The notes below the pieces were generated by a model, which searched no databases, had not been told where the DNA came from, and was given only the letters and a program-made list of their open reading frames with translations. The position numbers and the translations under genes are program-made. 14,448 nt of DNA, taken from assembly GCA_002428685.1 (NCBI GenBank), contig DIXL01000076.1, positions 1 to 14,448 of the forward strand, given 5' to 3'. This DNA comes from Cloacimonetes bacterium UBA6081 (lineage in GTDB: Bacteria > Cloacimonadota > Cloacimonadia > Cloacimonadales > Cloacimonadaceae). Of the stretch, positions 1 through 6,965 are shown piece by piece (within the stretch, counting starts at the first letter, position 1; the number at the start of each line of letters is the position of its first letter).

Positions 1-41
1 GCCTCCGAGACCGTGTGAAAACTATATCACAAAAGCAGGTT

Positions 42-185
42 GAGTCCCGTGGGGACGACATTTCAGATAGTATTATGCGATCCTGAGAAACCTTTATGAG
101 TCCCTTCGGGACGGCATGAAATACACTTAATTATTTGGAAGTTGGACATCTTATGCTTATCTGAATGCCGTACCGCTGGGACTCA
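42..185. repeat. Three copies of a small GTCCC-N3-GGGAC palindrome
   Basis: Two direct copies, at 42-60 and 98-117, share TGAGTCCC, a 3-nt loop (GTG or TTC), then GGGACGRCAT. The stems are GTCCC at 44-48 with GGGAC at 52-56, and GTCCC at 100-104 with GGGAC at 108-112. A third copy at 165-185 lies in the opposite orientation and has one stem mismatch (GGTAC for GGGAC). Conserved sequence outside the stem shows a repeat family rather than chance hairpins. It resembles REP-like extragenic palindromes; the role is unknown. No coding sequence is evident in 1-420, although the left edge could hold the 3' end of an upstream gene too short to judge. Confidence 0.7.
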
Positions 186-216
186 GGATGCCGCTCAGAA
201 GTGTTTTTACACATTC

Positions 217-234
217 TCCTCCGCGGGAACGACA
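217..234. repeat. Partial copy of the CCTCCGCGGGAACGACA repeat
   Basis: The 17 bases CCTCCGCGGGAACGACA recur exactly at the right end of the inverted-repeat element at 2393-2531 (positions 2515-2531). The left half of the palindrome is missing here, so this is a decayed or half copy. It lies upstream of the hybrid kinase promoter. Confidence 0.6.
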
Positions 235-340
235 ACCTATTATCTCCACTTATTCCAAGCGCACTGGTAAAGCTGCGTAATATGGTTACACTTTTTGAAC
301 AGTCTCTTCTTTTCGAGAGTCTGCCATGCAAATTATTCGC

Positions 341-368
341 TTGACACAAGAAGGCTTTGCATTAGACA
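341..368 (+). promoter_or_regulatory. Probable sigma70-type promoter of the hybrid kinase gene
   Basis: A perfect -35 box TTGACA (341-346) is followed, after 16 nt, by TAGACA (363-368), a weak -10 box matching 3 of 6. It lies 53 bp before the preferred ATG at 421, which supports that start over an earlier in-frame ATG at 295. Confidence 0.5.
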
Positions 369-420
369 TGCATGCTGGGAAAATTATTGCGTAAATGATA
401 AACAACACAAGGTAAGGGAT

Positions 421-2184
421 ATGTGCACAGATATTAAATCCAATACCACAGAAAAGACTACTATTACAGAAGATAAAAACCAGTTTCAGCAGTTACAATC
501 CAAAGTGGCACTGCTTGAGGAAGAGCTGGAAAGGGCAAAGCAAGAGCTTCAAAGCCTGCAAATTAGTTATCAGCAATACCGTGAGCTTGTGGAAGAATGC
601 ACACAGCCCAGTCTTTGTTCGCTATCCGAAGACTCTGAAAACCCCCAATCCCCCCTGGGACAGCTTATTTCCGCTGAACGCATGAATGCCATAGGACAGC
701 TTGCAGGGGGAGTGGCTCATGATTTGAACAACTTTTTAACCATTATTCTCGGTTACACCGAAGGTTTGATTGACGGTTTACCTACGGATTCCCCTCTGAT
801 TTCAGAAGCAGAAGAGATTCTGAATGCGGGATTACGGGCTAATGATTTAGCTCATAAACTGTTGTCTGTTAGCCACAATCATCAGCTCAACGCTCAAGCA
901 ATTGACCTGAATGGCTTGATAACAGATTTACTGGATGTTCTGCAACAGCTTGTAGGCGGCAACACAATTATAATTCCAACTCTGGCGGAAAAGCTACCCC
1001 CTGTTTTATCCGATCAAAACAGCATCGAGCAAGCATTGGTAAATCTAATTATCCGAGCCCGGGATAATATGCCTCAAGGAGGCAGGATCGGCATTGAAAC
1101 TTCCATCATAACAGTGGACAACAATTCCACCCTAAAATATCCATACCTTGCCTATGGACAATATGTAGTTCTTTCCATCTCCGATAACTGCAAAGGAGAG
1201 AATTGCAAGAAAGCCAACAGAATGTTTGAACCATACCACGTTCCCGAGGGCAGAACCAGAGGTTATGGTTTGGCTTTGACTATGGCTTACTGCACAATAC
1301 ACCAATCGGGGGGTAAGATAACCGTTGATCACCATCAGGGTATGGGCACCACCATCCGAATTTTCCTGCCTGCTCAAGCCTCGGTAGAAACAGCTACTCC
1401 AGATCCGCCTGAAAACCTTGAATATGTTAGCAATAATGAGCTGATTTTGATTGTGGACGACGAAGAATCCATCTGCAATCTGGTGAAAAAGATGGTGGAA
1501 AGCATGGGCTACAGAACCTATGTTACTGCAAAATGCCAGGAAGCCGTACGTGCTGTGGAAGAAGGAATGAAACCCGATTTGTTGATTTCGGACGTGGTAA
1601 TGCCCATTATGAACGGAGTGGAACTTGGCGAAAGGTTACAGCTAATGCTACCAAATCTGAATGTTCTTCTGATGTCCGGCTACACGGATAATGTTCTGGA
1701 AAATGCAGGAGCAATCGGCAAGAACTATCCTCTAATGCAGAAACCCTTTACCTCAAAGACTCTCGCCTCGCATATTTCAGCACTATTATCCAAACCCGAA
1801 CCTGAAACCAAAACTCATGCAGAGATCTTTATGCTGGATGATGATGATAGTATCAGGATGCTGTTCCAACGTTCCTGCAAGAAAAGGGGACACAATTTTA
1901 CCGGTGCGGCAACCCCTGAAGAAGCTTTAGTGATTTTGGCCGGCAACACATTTGACATCCTGCTTGTGGATAGAAACCTGATAGGGCTTAGCGGCATAGA
2001 AGCTTTACAGCAAATTCGCGCTGCCGGCTTTACAACGCCTGCGATGATTTTTACAGGAGCTGATACCGGCGAAGATGAGCATACCTACAAGGCTTTAGGG
2101 GTTCTGAAGGTGATGGAGAAATCCTTTGATAATCTTCCGGTGTTCCAGTTTATAGAAAACTATCTTGGCATAGTGCATAATTAG
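421..2184 (+). CDS. Soluble hybrid histidine kinase with degenerate ATPase domain and two receivers
   Basis: A 587-residue cytoplasmic signalling protein with no membrane segment or recognisable sensor. Residues about 20-60 form a coiled coil. The HisKA H-box is intact (GGVAHDLNNF, phospho-acceptor His100). The HATPase domain (about 195-318) is abnormal: the N-box reads NLIIRARD, with Arg212 where the Mg-binding Asn is expected, and the G1 box reads DNCKG, with Cys257 in place of Gly. The G2 box GYGLAL (281-286) remains. Receiver 1 (341-455) has Asp346/Asp347, phospho-acceptor Asp391, Ser419 and Lys441. Receiver 2 (468-587) has Asp473-Asp476, Asp517, Thr545 and Lys567. Both receivers look active. 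ATG 421 is chosen because AAGG (409-412) lies 8 nt upstream and a promoter is at 341-368; the in-frame ATG at 295 would add 42 unconvincing Cys/His-rich residues and precede that promoter. It may act as a phosphate acceptor or sink for the neighbouring kinases (inference). Domain calls are confident; kinase activity is doubtful. Confidence 0.9.
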   Translation: MCTDIKSNTTEKTTITEDKNQFQQLQSKVALLEEELERAKQELQSLQISYQQYRELVEECTQPSLCSLSEDSENPQSPLGQLISAERMNAIGQLAGGVAHDLNNFLTIILGYTEGLIDGLPTDSPLISEAEEILNAGLRANDLAHKLLSVSHNHQLNAQAIDLNGLITDLLDVLQQLVGGNTIIIPTLAEKLPPVLSDQNSIEQALVNLIIRARDNMPQGGRIGIETSIITVDNNSTLKYPYLAYGQYVVLSISDNCKGENCKKANRMFEPYHVPEGRTRGYGLALTMAYCTIHQSGGKITVDHHQGMGTTIRIFLPAQASVETATPDPPENLEYVSNNELILIVDDEESICNLVKKMVESMGYRTYVTAKCQEAVRAVEEGMKPDLLISDVVMPIMNGVELGERLQLMLPNLNVLLMSGYTDNVLENAGAIGKNYPLMQKPFTSKTLASHISALLSKPEPETKTHAEIFMLDDDDSIRMLFQRSCKKRGHNFTGAATPEEALVILAGNTFDILLVDRNLIGLSGIEALQQIRAAGFTTPAMIFTGADTGEDEHTYKALGVLKVMEKSFDNLPVFQFIENYLGIVHN

Positions 2185-2187
2185 ACT

Positions 2188-2280
2188 TCGTCCTTGCTCG
2201 TATTCCCATATCATTCCCATATCATTCCCAATATTATTGAGATTGATATGGGAATGATATGGGAATGCTATCAAGGACGA
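2188..2280. repeat. Long imperfect hairpin built from an 11-bp repeat, possible bidirectional terminator
   Basis: Arms 2202-2224 and 2244-2266 are a perfect 23-bp inverted repeat around a 19-nt loop. Outside them, 2188-2196 (TCGTCCTTG) pairs with 2272-2280 (CAAGGACGA) across a symmetric 5-nt internal loop. The left arm is a tandem of ATTCCCATATC (2202-2212, 2213-2223 and a variant at 2224-2234). It starts 4 bp after the hybrid kinase stop, between convergent genes, so it could end transcription from both sides. There is no T-tract, so intrinsic terminator function is uncertain. Confidence 0.75.
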
Positions 2281-2353
2281 GATTTGGCAATGATATGGGG
2301 GATGAGATTTGGCAATGATATGGGGGATGAGATGTGGCAATGAGATTAGGGAT
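2279..2353. repeat. 25-bp tandem repeat, three copies
   Basis: Unit starts GAGATTTGGCAATGATATGG and ends GGGAT. Copies 2279-2303 and 2304-2328 are identical; 2329-2353 is a diverged third copy. The AATGATATGGG inside the unit also occurs in the right arm of the preceding hairpin, which suggests that one array grew from the other by slippage or duplication. Confidence 0.85.
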
Positions 2354-2392
2354 GAGACATGGCTTTAGTAGCTCGTCAAGCCTCTCCGACGT

Positions 2393-2531
2393 TGTCGTTC
2401 CCGCGGAGGCGGGAATCCAGCCCTTGAAAATCCCGTAGGGATGACACAAAATGTTGAGGCTAATACATACATTATCTGTCGCTCTTCCAGAGCTTTATCT
2501 GGGCTGGATTCCCGCCTCCGCGGGAACGACA
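2393..2531. repeat. 139-bp element with perfect 31-bp terminal inverted repeats (MITE-like)
   Basis: Positions 2393-2423 and 2501-2531 are exact reverse complements, separated by 77 bp. Each arm contains a palindrome of the form ATTCCC-N8-GGGAAC (2508-2527 and its mirror at 2398-2417), similar in layout to neisserial dRS3 repeats and other extragenic palindromes. The interior holds a further small palindrome, ATCCC-GTA-GGGAT (2430-2442). No open reading frame is seen. The element could be a non-autonomous mobile element or two palindromes in inverted orientation. No convincing target duplication is visible beyond the 2-bp GT on each side. Confidence 0.75.
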
Positions 2532-2556
2532 GTAAGGGTTACGACATGTCAAGCTT

Positions 2557-2666
2557 GACAAGGCCTCAGTAGTTTGACATGGCTTTAGTAGTTTGACATG
2601 GCTTCAGTAGCTTGACATGGCCTCTGTAGTTTGACATGGCTTTAGTAGTTTGACATGGCTTTAGTA
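2557..2666. repeat. 19-bp tandem repeat array running into the receiver gene stop codon
   Basis: The unit is GACATGGCTTTAGTAGTTT. Copies start at 2557, 2576, 2595, 2614 and 2633, with a partial sixth at 2652-2666; substitutions are mostly C/T. A lone copy lies at 2356-2374, on the other side of the 139-bp inverted-repeat element. The array is preceded by a 14-bp perfect palindrome TGTCAAGCTTGACA (2547-2560). The last partial unit supplies the stop codon (2661-2663) and final Tyr codon of the minus-strand receiver gene. Confidence 0.9.
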
Positions 2667-3095
2667 TCGGTAGGGAGTTTCGTTTATCAGCAGCCAAAAC
2701 AGGCCAAGGTAGTTTATGGCTACAATGAATCTGTCATTATCCACGGGTTTGCGGATATAGGCATTGGCTCCCAAATCATAGCTGTTGTCGATGTCCGATT
2801 CTTCCGATGAGGTGGTTAGCACCACAATGGGAATCCGTTTCGTGCGAGGGTCTTCACGCACTCTGCGCAAAACTTCCATACCATCTACAATAGGTAGGTT
2901 CAAATCCAGAAGAATTAAAGCAGGATAATCATCATAGGTGGAATTTCCACATTCTTCAAACAAATATTTCAAAGCTTCCGCCCCGTCCTCTTTCACAACC
3001 AAATGGTTGGCTACGTTGCTTTTATCCAAAGCTCTTCTGGTTAATTCGATATCGCTGGGGTTGTCTTCCACCAGGAGTATGGTCTTGTTCATCAT
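2661..3095 (-). CDS. Single-domain response regulator, CheY/Rcp1 type
   Basis: A 144-residue stand-alone receiver that should be phosphorylated by the kinase encoded just upstream. Acidic pocket Glu10/Asp11, phospho-acceptor Asp64 (LLDLNLP), Thr94 and Lys116 (RKPV) are all present. The extended loop before Asp64 and the C-terminal WLLINETP resemble the Rcp1 family, partners of phytochrome-type kinases. There is no output domain, so it must act by protein contact or as a relay. The start is ATG 3095, with AAGGAG (3102-3107, on the minus strand) 6 nt upstream; the second Met (3092) is an alternative. The ATG overlaps the kinase TGA as ATGA, indicating translational coupling. Its last codons fall in the 19-bp repeat array. 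Sequence resembles the second receiver (6496-6939), with the same DLNLP core and WL-INE-P tail. Confidence 0.93.
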   Translation of the reverse strand: MMNKTILLVEDNPSDIELTRRALDKSNVANHLVVKEDGAEALKYLFEECGNSTYDDYPALILLDLNLPIVDGMEVLRRVREDPRTKRIPIVVLTTSSEESDIDNSYDLGANAYIRKPVDNDRFIVAINYLGLFWLLINETPYRY

Positions 3096-6000
3096 ATATT
3101 GCTCCTTAAAGTCCAATAAAATGTTGTTCCCTTGTCTGTTTCTGATTCTGCCCAAATGTTACCGTTATGGCGTAGAACTATGCGTTTCACGGTTGCCAGT
3201 CCTATGCCTGTTCCGGGGAAATCAGTTGCTTTATGCATGCGTTGGAAAGCACCGAACAGTTTGCCGGCATAAGCCATATTAAAGCCTATGCCATTATCCC
3301 TAACGTAGTAAACCTCTTCTCCATCTTTCTCGGTTTTGCCAAATTCTATCAGTGCCGTTTCCTTTTTCCCGGTAAATTTCCAGGCATTATTCAGCAAGTT
3401 TACCAGAACAATTTCCATCAGGTTTTTATCCGCAACTGCCATAACCTCCGGAATAACTGTGGTTTCCACCGTCCGTGCCGGATTTTCCTCTTGCAAACGG
3501 TTTGTAACTTCCGCAGCAAGTTCGGACAGGTTTATGGGCTCGAAGTTGACGGTTTTCTTGCCAATCCTGGAAAGTTTCAATAACGCTTCAATCAGATCGT
3601 TCATGCGTTGTGCTTCCGAACGTATTCTGGCTAAATAAACTCCTGCCTGGTCTTCCAGTTTGTCGCCATAGTCTTCTGTCAAAGCCATAGTCCAGCCATC
3701 AATGCCACGCAGCGGAGCACGTAAATCGTGAGAAACGGAATAGGCAAAAGCTTCCATTTCTCTATTGGCAAGCTCAAGCTGCGCGGTTCGTTCCAAAACC
3801 CGCTGCTCCAAATCTTCATTTAAGCTCTTCAGCTCTGCTTCAGCCAGCTTTTTTTGAGTTACGTCGTCATAAATTGTGATTATCTCTCCGGAATCCAGCT
3901 TTAATACATAGTTATCGAACCATGAACTTACACGCTTATCCTGATAATATGAAGTTGCAAAAGTTTGAGGTATTCCAGTTCGGTTCACATCCTGTAAAAC
4001 CTTGAACAATCCCATCTCCTCCACTCCGGGGAAGATGACTTTAAGGCTTTTTCCCTCAATCTCCGCCCGCTTAGTTTGAGTCATTCTTTCGCCGGCACTG
4101 TTCATTTGCCTGATGGTAAAATCGGTTCCATCAGCGGTAGGCAAATAAACCGTAACCCCGCTGCTCATGTGCTCAAACAACTCGCTGAAGCGATGTTCAC
4201 TTTCAAGCAAAGCTGCTTCAGATAGCCTGCGGGTATTATCCAGTTCCAGCATTTCCAAGGCATAGCCGATATCTCCGGTAACCTCTTCAAGTAACCGCAG
4301 CTCCGCCTCATTAAAGAAATCTGTTACCTCAGAATATAGACTGAAAGTATAGTCCACTTTCCCTTGCACTAAAATTGGCAGCGTGATAAGAGATTTGTAT
4401 CCTCTGGCCAAAGCCTGGACTTTCCACAGACCCATATCCTCGTCTGTGGCAATGTTGCTGCTGTAAACCGGTTTAGCAAAGCGAACTGCCCTGCCCGAAG
4501 GTCCTTGGCCGGCTGGAATATCGGCTGTTGAGATTGTAATTATTTCAGAAAAGTAATTATCTTCGGTCCCAGCCCAATGAATAGGTTTTATTATCTGTTG
4601 GTTAGTATCCACTTCACCAAACCAGGCCATTTTGAATTTGCCAAAATCTATGGCTATTTGACAAGCTTCTTTAATAATCTCTTGTTTGTCGCGGGTTCTA
4701 ACCACCATCTGATTTATCTGGCTGATAACCGCGTAAATCCGATTCATCTTGATTAGCTCTTCTTCCGCCAGTTTACGTTGATTTATATCTATTATGGTGT
4801 TTATAAAATACTGCGGCTGACCCTCTGAGTCGCTTTGCACAACAGTGCTTACGTCAGCCCAAACAGGGCTGCCGTCTTTATGCAGATAGCGTTTGACAAA
4901 ACGGGCATGATCAATCTCACCCGCAAGCATGGCATCCACTATTTTTTGGGTTTTCTCTATGTCATCCGGATAAGTGAATTCTGCCCATGTTTTTTTCATT
5001 TCCTCCGGAGTATATCCCAGCATGGTGCACAAGGCTTTGTTTGGAACAACAGTCCCATCCGGCATGGTAAGGGAAGTTCCGGCAATGGAATTTTCGAAGA
5101 TGTTACGAAATCTGTTTTCATGTTCCAAAGCTGTTTTAATAGCTTGTTGCTTATCATCCTCCAAAACAAGCTGCTTTTTTAACCAGCGGGCATCCCTTTG
5201 GTGTTCCAGATATCCAACCGTTAGTGCTAAGGCAAGAATCAGGATTGTCATGGCAACTATGGTTAAGCCCACTCTCATTCTGATGGGTTGATATAGTTCA
5301 GAAACGTCCATTTTGGCCACCATAAACCACGGTGTGCCACGCACTTTTCTTAGCACCGAAAGCACCTTTTCGCCCCGGTAATCAACGGTTTCCACAATCC
5401 CTTCCTTGCCTTTGACGGCAAGAGTGGCAGGCAGATTGGGGTTTTTGGCCATGTTGAAGGATAGGTTCAGCGCAGTATCCTGCTTATGCCGCAGATCGTT
5501 TAAAAACAGAACATTGTCACCTTCCGGCCTTACCAATAAAGTTTCTGCGGTTTTACTGGCAACAGGCCAGGATTGAATTAGAGGGTAAAGAAAGACAGTG
5601 GGATCAATCTGTAGAACCCAAACACCTTTAACCTCCAGATTTGCACTACTTTTGTCAATAACCGGAATCCAGTAGGAATAAAGTATTTTGCCTTTCTCAG
5701 AGTTGTGTAATTCCTTCTCGGTGTGTAAATCTAACAATGCAACTTTTTTACTTTCGACCGCTTTGTGAAAATACAGCTTGTCATGATCGTTAAATTTTCC
5801 TATGTTTGCAGGCAAGGATATTACAACCTTACCGGATTTATCCAGCAAGGCTATCAGGCTGTAATCCGGAGTGCTACGATACATTTGCATAACTTGCATC
5901 AAATAGCTTTTGTTTCCAGGGGATTGGGGTTGAGCCAGATAATTTAATGCCATGGTTTGAAACATGTCTGTCCTTGCCAGTTCCAGGGCATCCTTGTTTC

Positions 6001-6229
6001 TTTCATCACTCCACGTTTCTATTTGATCTGCTTTTAAGTCGGCAATGGAAGATAGCCCGTCTATAATGCGGGCTTTCTGCATAGCCACTTCGTGTTTCAA
6101 ATAGAAATAACCAACTAAACCAACAAACAGACTTACAAAAACGAAGATCATGATGGGTAGCAGACCGCTTTTACGGCGCAATACGGCACTTGAGTTGCCA
6201 TATTCTGTTTGTGAATCTGCTCTTTTCAT
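3092..6229 (-). CDS. Membrane sensor histidine kinase (Cache-PAS-GAF-PAS-HisKA-HATPase)
   Basis: About 1045 residues. TM1 (about 23-44) and TM2 (about 320-341) flank a periplasmic region of about 275 residues with the look of a double Cache domain (SLIALLDKSGKVVIS; YSYWIPV), probably binding a small extracellular ligand. The cytoplasmic part has PAS (about 372-490, ending in an IIDINQRK-type linker), GAF (about 495-660), PAS (about 676-795), a coiled coil, HisKA with His834 (SVSHDLRAPLR), and HATPase with N-box Asn948, G1 DNGIG (Asp978) and G2 GTGIGLAT (from 1006). All catalytic motifs are intact. The frame stays open to a TTG at 6328, but that TTG coincides with the TTGACA of a likely promoter, so ATG 6229 is preferred; its ribosome site (GGGA, close spacing) is weak, and ATG 6286 is possible. 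The gene forms an operon with the downstream receiver via an ATGA overlap. Confidence 0.93.
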   Translation of the reverse strand: MKRADSQTEYGNSSAVLRRKSGLLPIMIFVFVSLFVGLVGYFYLKHEVAMQKARIIDGLSSIADLKADQIETWSDERNKDALELARTDMFQTMALNYLAQPQSPGNKSYLMQVMQMYRSTPDYSLIALLDKSGKVVISLPANIGKFNDHDKLYFHKAVESKKVALLDLHTEKELHNSEKGKILYSYWIPVIDKSSANLEVKGVWVLQIDPTVFLYPLIQSWPVASKTAETLLVRPEGDNVLFLNDLRHKQDTALNLSFNMAKNPNLPATLAVKGKEGIVETVDYRGEKVLSVLRKVRGTPWFMVAKMDVSELYQPIRMRVGLTIVAMTILILALALTVGYLEHQRDARWLKKQLVLEDDKQQAIKTALEHENRFRNIFENSIAGTSLTMPDGTVVPNKALCTMLGYTPEEMKKTWAEFTYPDDIEKTQKIVDAMLAGEIDHARFVKRYLHKDGSPVWADVSTVVQSDSEGQPQYFINTIIDINQRKLAEEELIKMNRIYAVISQINQMVVRTRDKQEIIKEACQIAIDFGKFKMAWFGEVDTNQQIIKPIHWAGTEDNYFSEIITISTADIPAGQGPSGRAVRFAKPVYSSNIATDEDMGLWKVQALARGYKSLITLPILVQGKVDYTFSLYSEVTDFFNEAELRLLEEVTGDIGYALEMLELDNTRRLSEAALLESEHRFSELFEHMSSGVTVYLPTADGTDFTIRQMNSAGERMTQTKRAEIEGKSLKVIFPGVEEMGLFKVLQDVNRTGIPQTFATSYYQDKRVSSWFDNYVLKLDSGEIITIYDDVTQKKLAEAELKSLNEDLEQRVLERTAQLELANREMEAFAYSVSHDLRAPLRGIDGWTMALTEDYGDKLEDQAGVYLARIRSEAQRMNDLIEALLKLSRIGKKTVNFEPINLSELAAEVTNRLQEENPARTVETTVIPEVMAVADKNLMEIVLVNLLNNAWKFTGKKETALIEFGKTEKDGEEVYYVRDNGIGFNMAYAGKLFGAFQRMHKATDFPGTGIGLATVKRIVLRHNGNIWAESETDKGTTFYWTLRSNI

Positions 6230-6299
6230 CTTCCCATCTTTTAGCTCTATCTTTCTTTCTAACTTTAGCCTCAATATATCATGCATATTCCAATAAAGC

Positions 6300-6328
6300 A
6301 TAGTGCTTAAGTCCAAGTATCCTGTCAA
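6300..6328 (-). promoter_or_regulatory. Probable promoter of the Cache kinase-receiver operon
   Basis: On the minus strand, TTGACA (6328-6323) is followed after 17 nt by CACTAT (6305-6300), a 3 of 6 match to TATAAT; TATGCT is an alternative at longer spacing. It lies about 70 bp before ATG 6229 and back to back with the plus-strand promoter at 6419. AAGCACT (6308-6302) also occurs in that promoter. Confidence 0.4.
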
Positions 6329-6418
6329 GTTTTTTGTTTGAACCGGCTGGAAAATTTGCCTAAGAAGACCATTGTTGCAAGATTTCTACTCCATACAACA
6401 AAATTATGATCTTTTTGC

Positions 6419-6447
6419 TTGACATAGCAAGCACTGTTCAATAAAAG
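6419..6447 (+). promoter_or_regulatory. Probable promoter of the receiver-5TM kinase operon
   Basis: TTGACA (6419-6424), a 17-nt spacer, then TAAAAG (6442-6447; 4 of 6 matches to TATAAT). It ends about 48 bp before the ATG at 6496. The spacer contains AAGCACT (6429-6435), shared in the same relative orientation with the divergent promoter. Confidence 0.55.
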
Positions 6448-6495
6448 GGCAGGAAGGTTGAATTAATAATACATAATCAACCACTCGAGGTGAGA

Positions 6496-6939
6496 ATGCT
6501 TTATCCTAAAACGATTCTCTTGGTAGAAGACAACCCCGGAGATGTGGAATTAACTAAACGGGCTTTGCGTAAAAGCGGTATAAATACAAATATGGATGTG
6601 GCCGAAGATGGCGCAGAAGCCTTGGATTACCTGTTTTGCAAAGGTGATTATGCCGTTAGAAACCCAGAGTTATCTCCTAATCTAATCTTACTTGACCTGA
6701 ATCTACCAAAGATTAACGGACTGGAAGTTTTGAAGCAGATACGAGCCAACGATAAAACTAAATTACTACCTGTTGTCGTGCTCACTTCCTCCAAAGAACA
6801 GGTGGATGTGGAAGCTGCTTACACAAATGGAGCAAATAGTTACATTCACAAACCTGTGGATTTTATCGAATTTACCAACACTATAAATCACCTGGGGCGT
6901 TACTGGCTGGATATTAACGAATCTCCACCAAGAATTTAA
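6496..6939 (+). CDS. Single-domain response regulator, CheY/Rcp1 type
   Basis: A 147-residue stand-alone receiver. Glu11/Asp12, phospho-acceptor Asp67 (LLDLNLP), Thr97 and Lys119 (HKPV) form a complete active site, and the C-terminus YWLDINESPP is typical of Rcp1-like proteins. ATG 6496 is chosen because GAGG (6487-6490) sits 5 nt upstream; an in-frame GTG at 6490 lies inside that ribosome site and is unlikely. It is the first gene of an operon with the kinase starting 26 nt after its stop, and probably takes phosphate from that kinase. It is a paralogue of the receiver at 2661-3095, and here the receiver comes before the kinase, the reverse of the left-hand operon. No output domain. Confidence 0.95.
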   Translation: MLYPKTILLVEDNPGDVELTKRALRKSGINTNMDVAEDGAEALDYLFCKGDYAVRNPELSPNLILLDLNLPKINGLEVLKQIRANDKTKLLPVVVLTSSKEQVDVEAAYTNGANSYIHKPVDFIEFTNTINHLGRYWLDINESPPRI

Positions 6940-6965
6940 ATCGGACTATTAGTTTTTTATATAGG

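Noticed and set aside
131..349. Minus-strand open frame of 72 codons across the 5' region
   Set aside because: It translates the palindromic repeats (giving strings such as FPRRR and HPESQRYG typical of spurious repeat-derived proteins) and lacks a family resemblance.
295..420. N-terminal extension of the hybrid kinase from an earlier ATG
   Set aside because: The added 42 residues are atypical, the start has no good ribosome site, and a TTGACA promoter lies inside the extension.
2095..2449. Two overlapping minus-strand open frames in the repeat island
   Set aside because: They are repetitive translations of tandem repeats and the inverted-repeat element, with no conserved domain look.
2279..2666. 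CRISPR array
   Set aside because: The 25-bp and 19-bp repeats are directly tandem with no spacers, and no cas genes are present.
2557..2666. Array of TTGACA -35 boxes as serial promoters
   Set aside because: Several 19-bp units contain TTGACA, but at the correct spacing the sequence is CATGGC-like and does not resemble a -10 box; no gene lies downstream on that strand.
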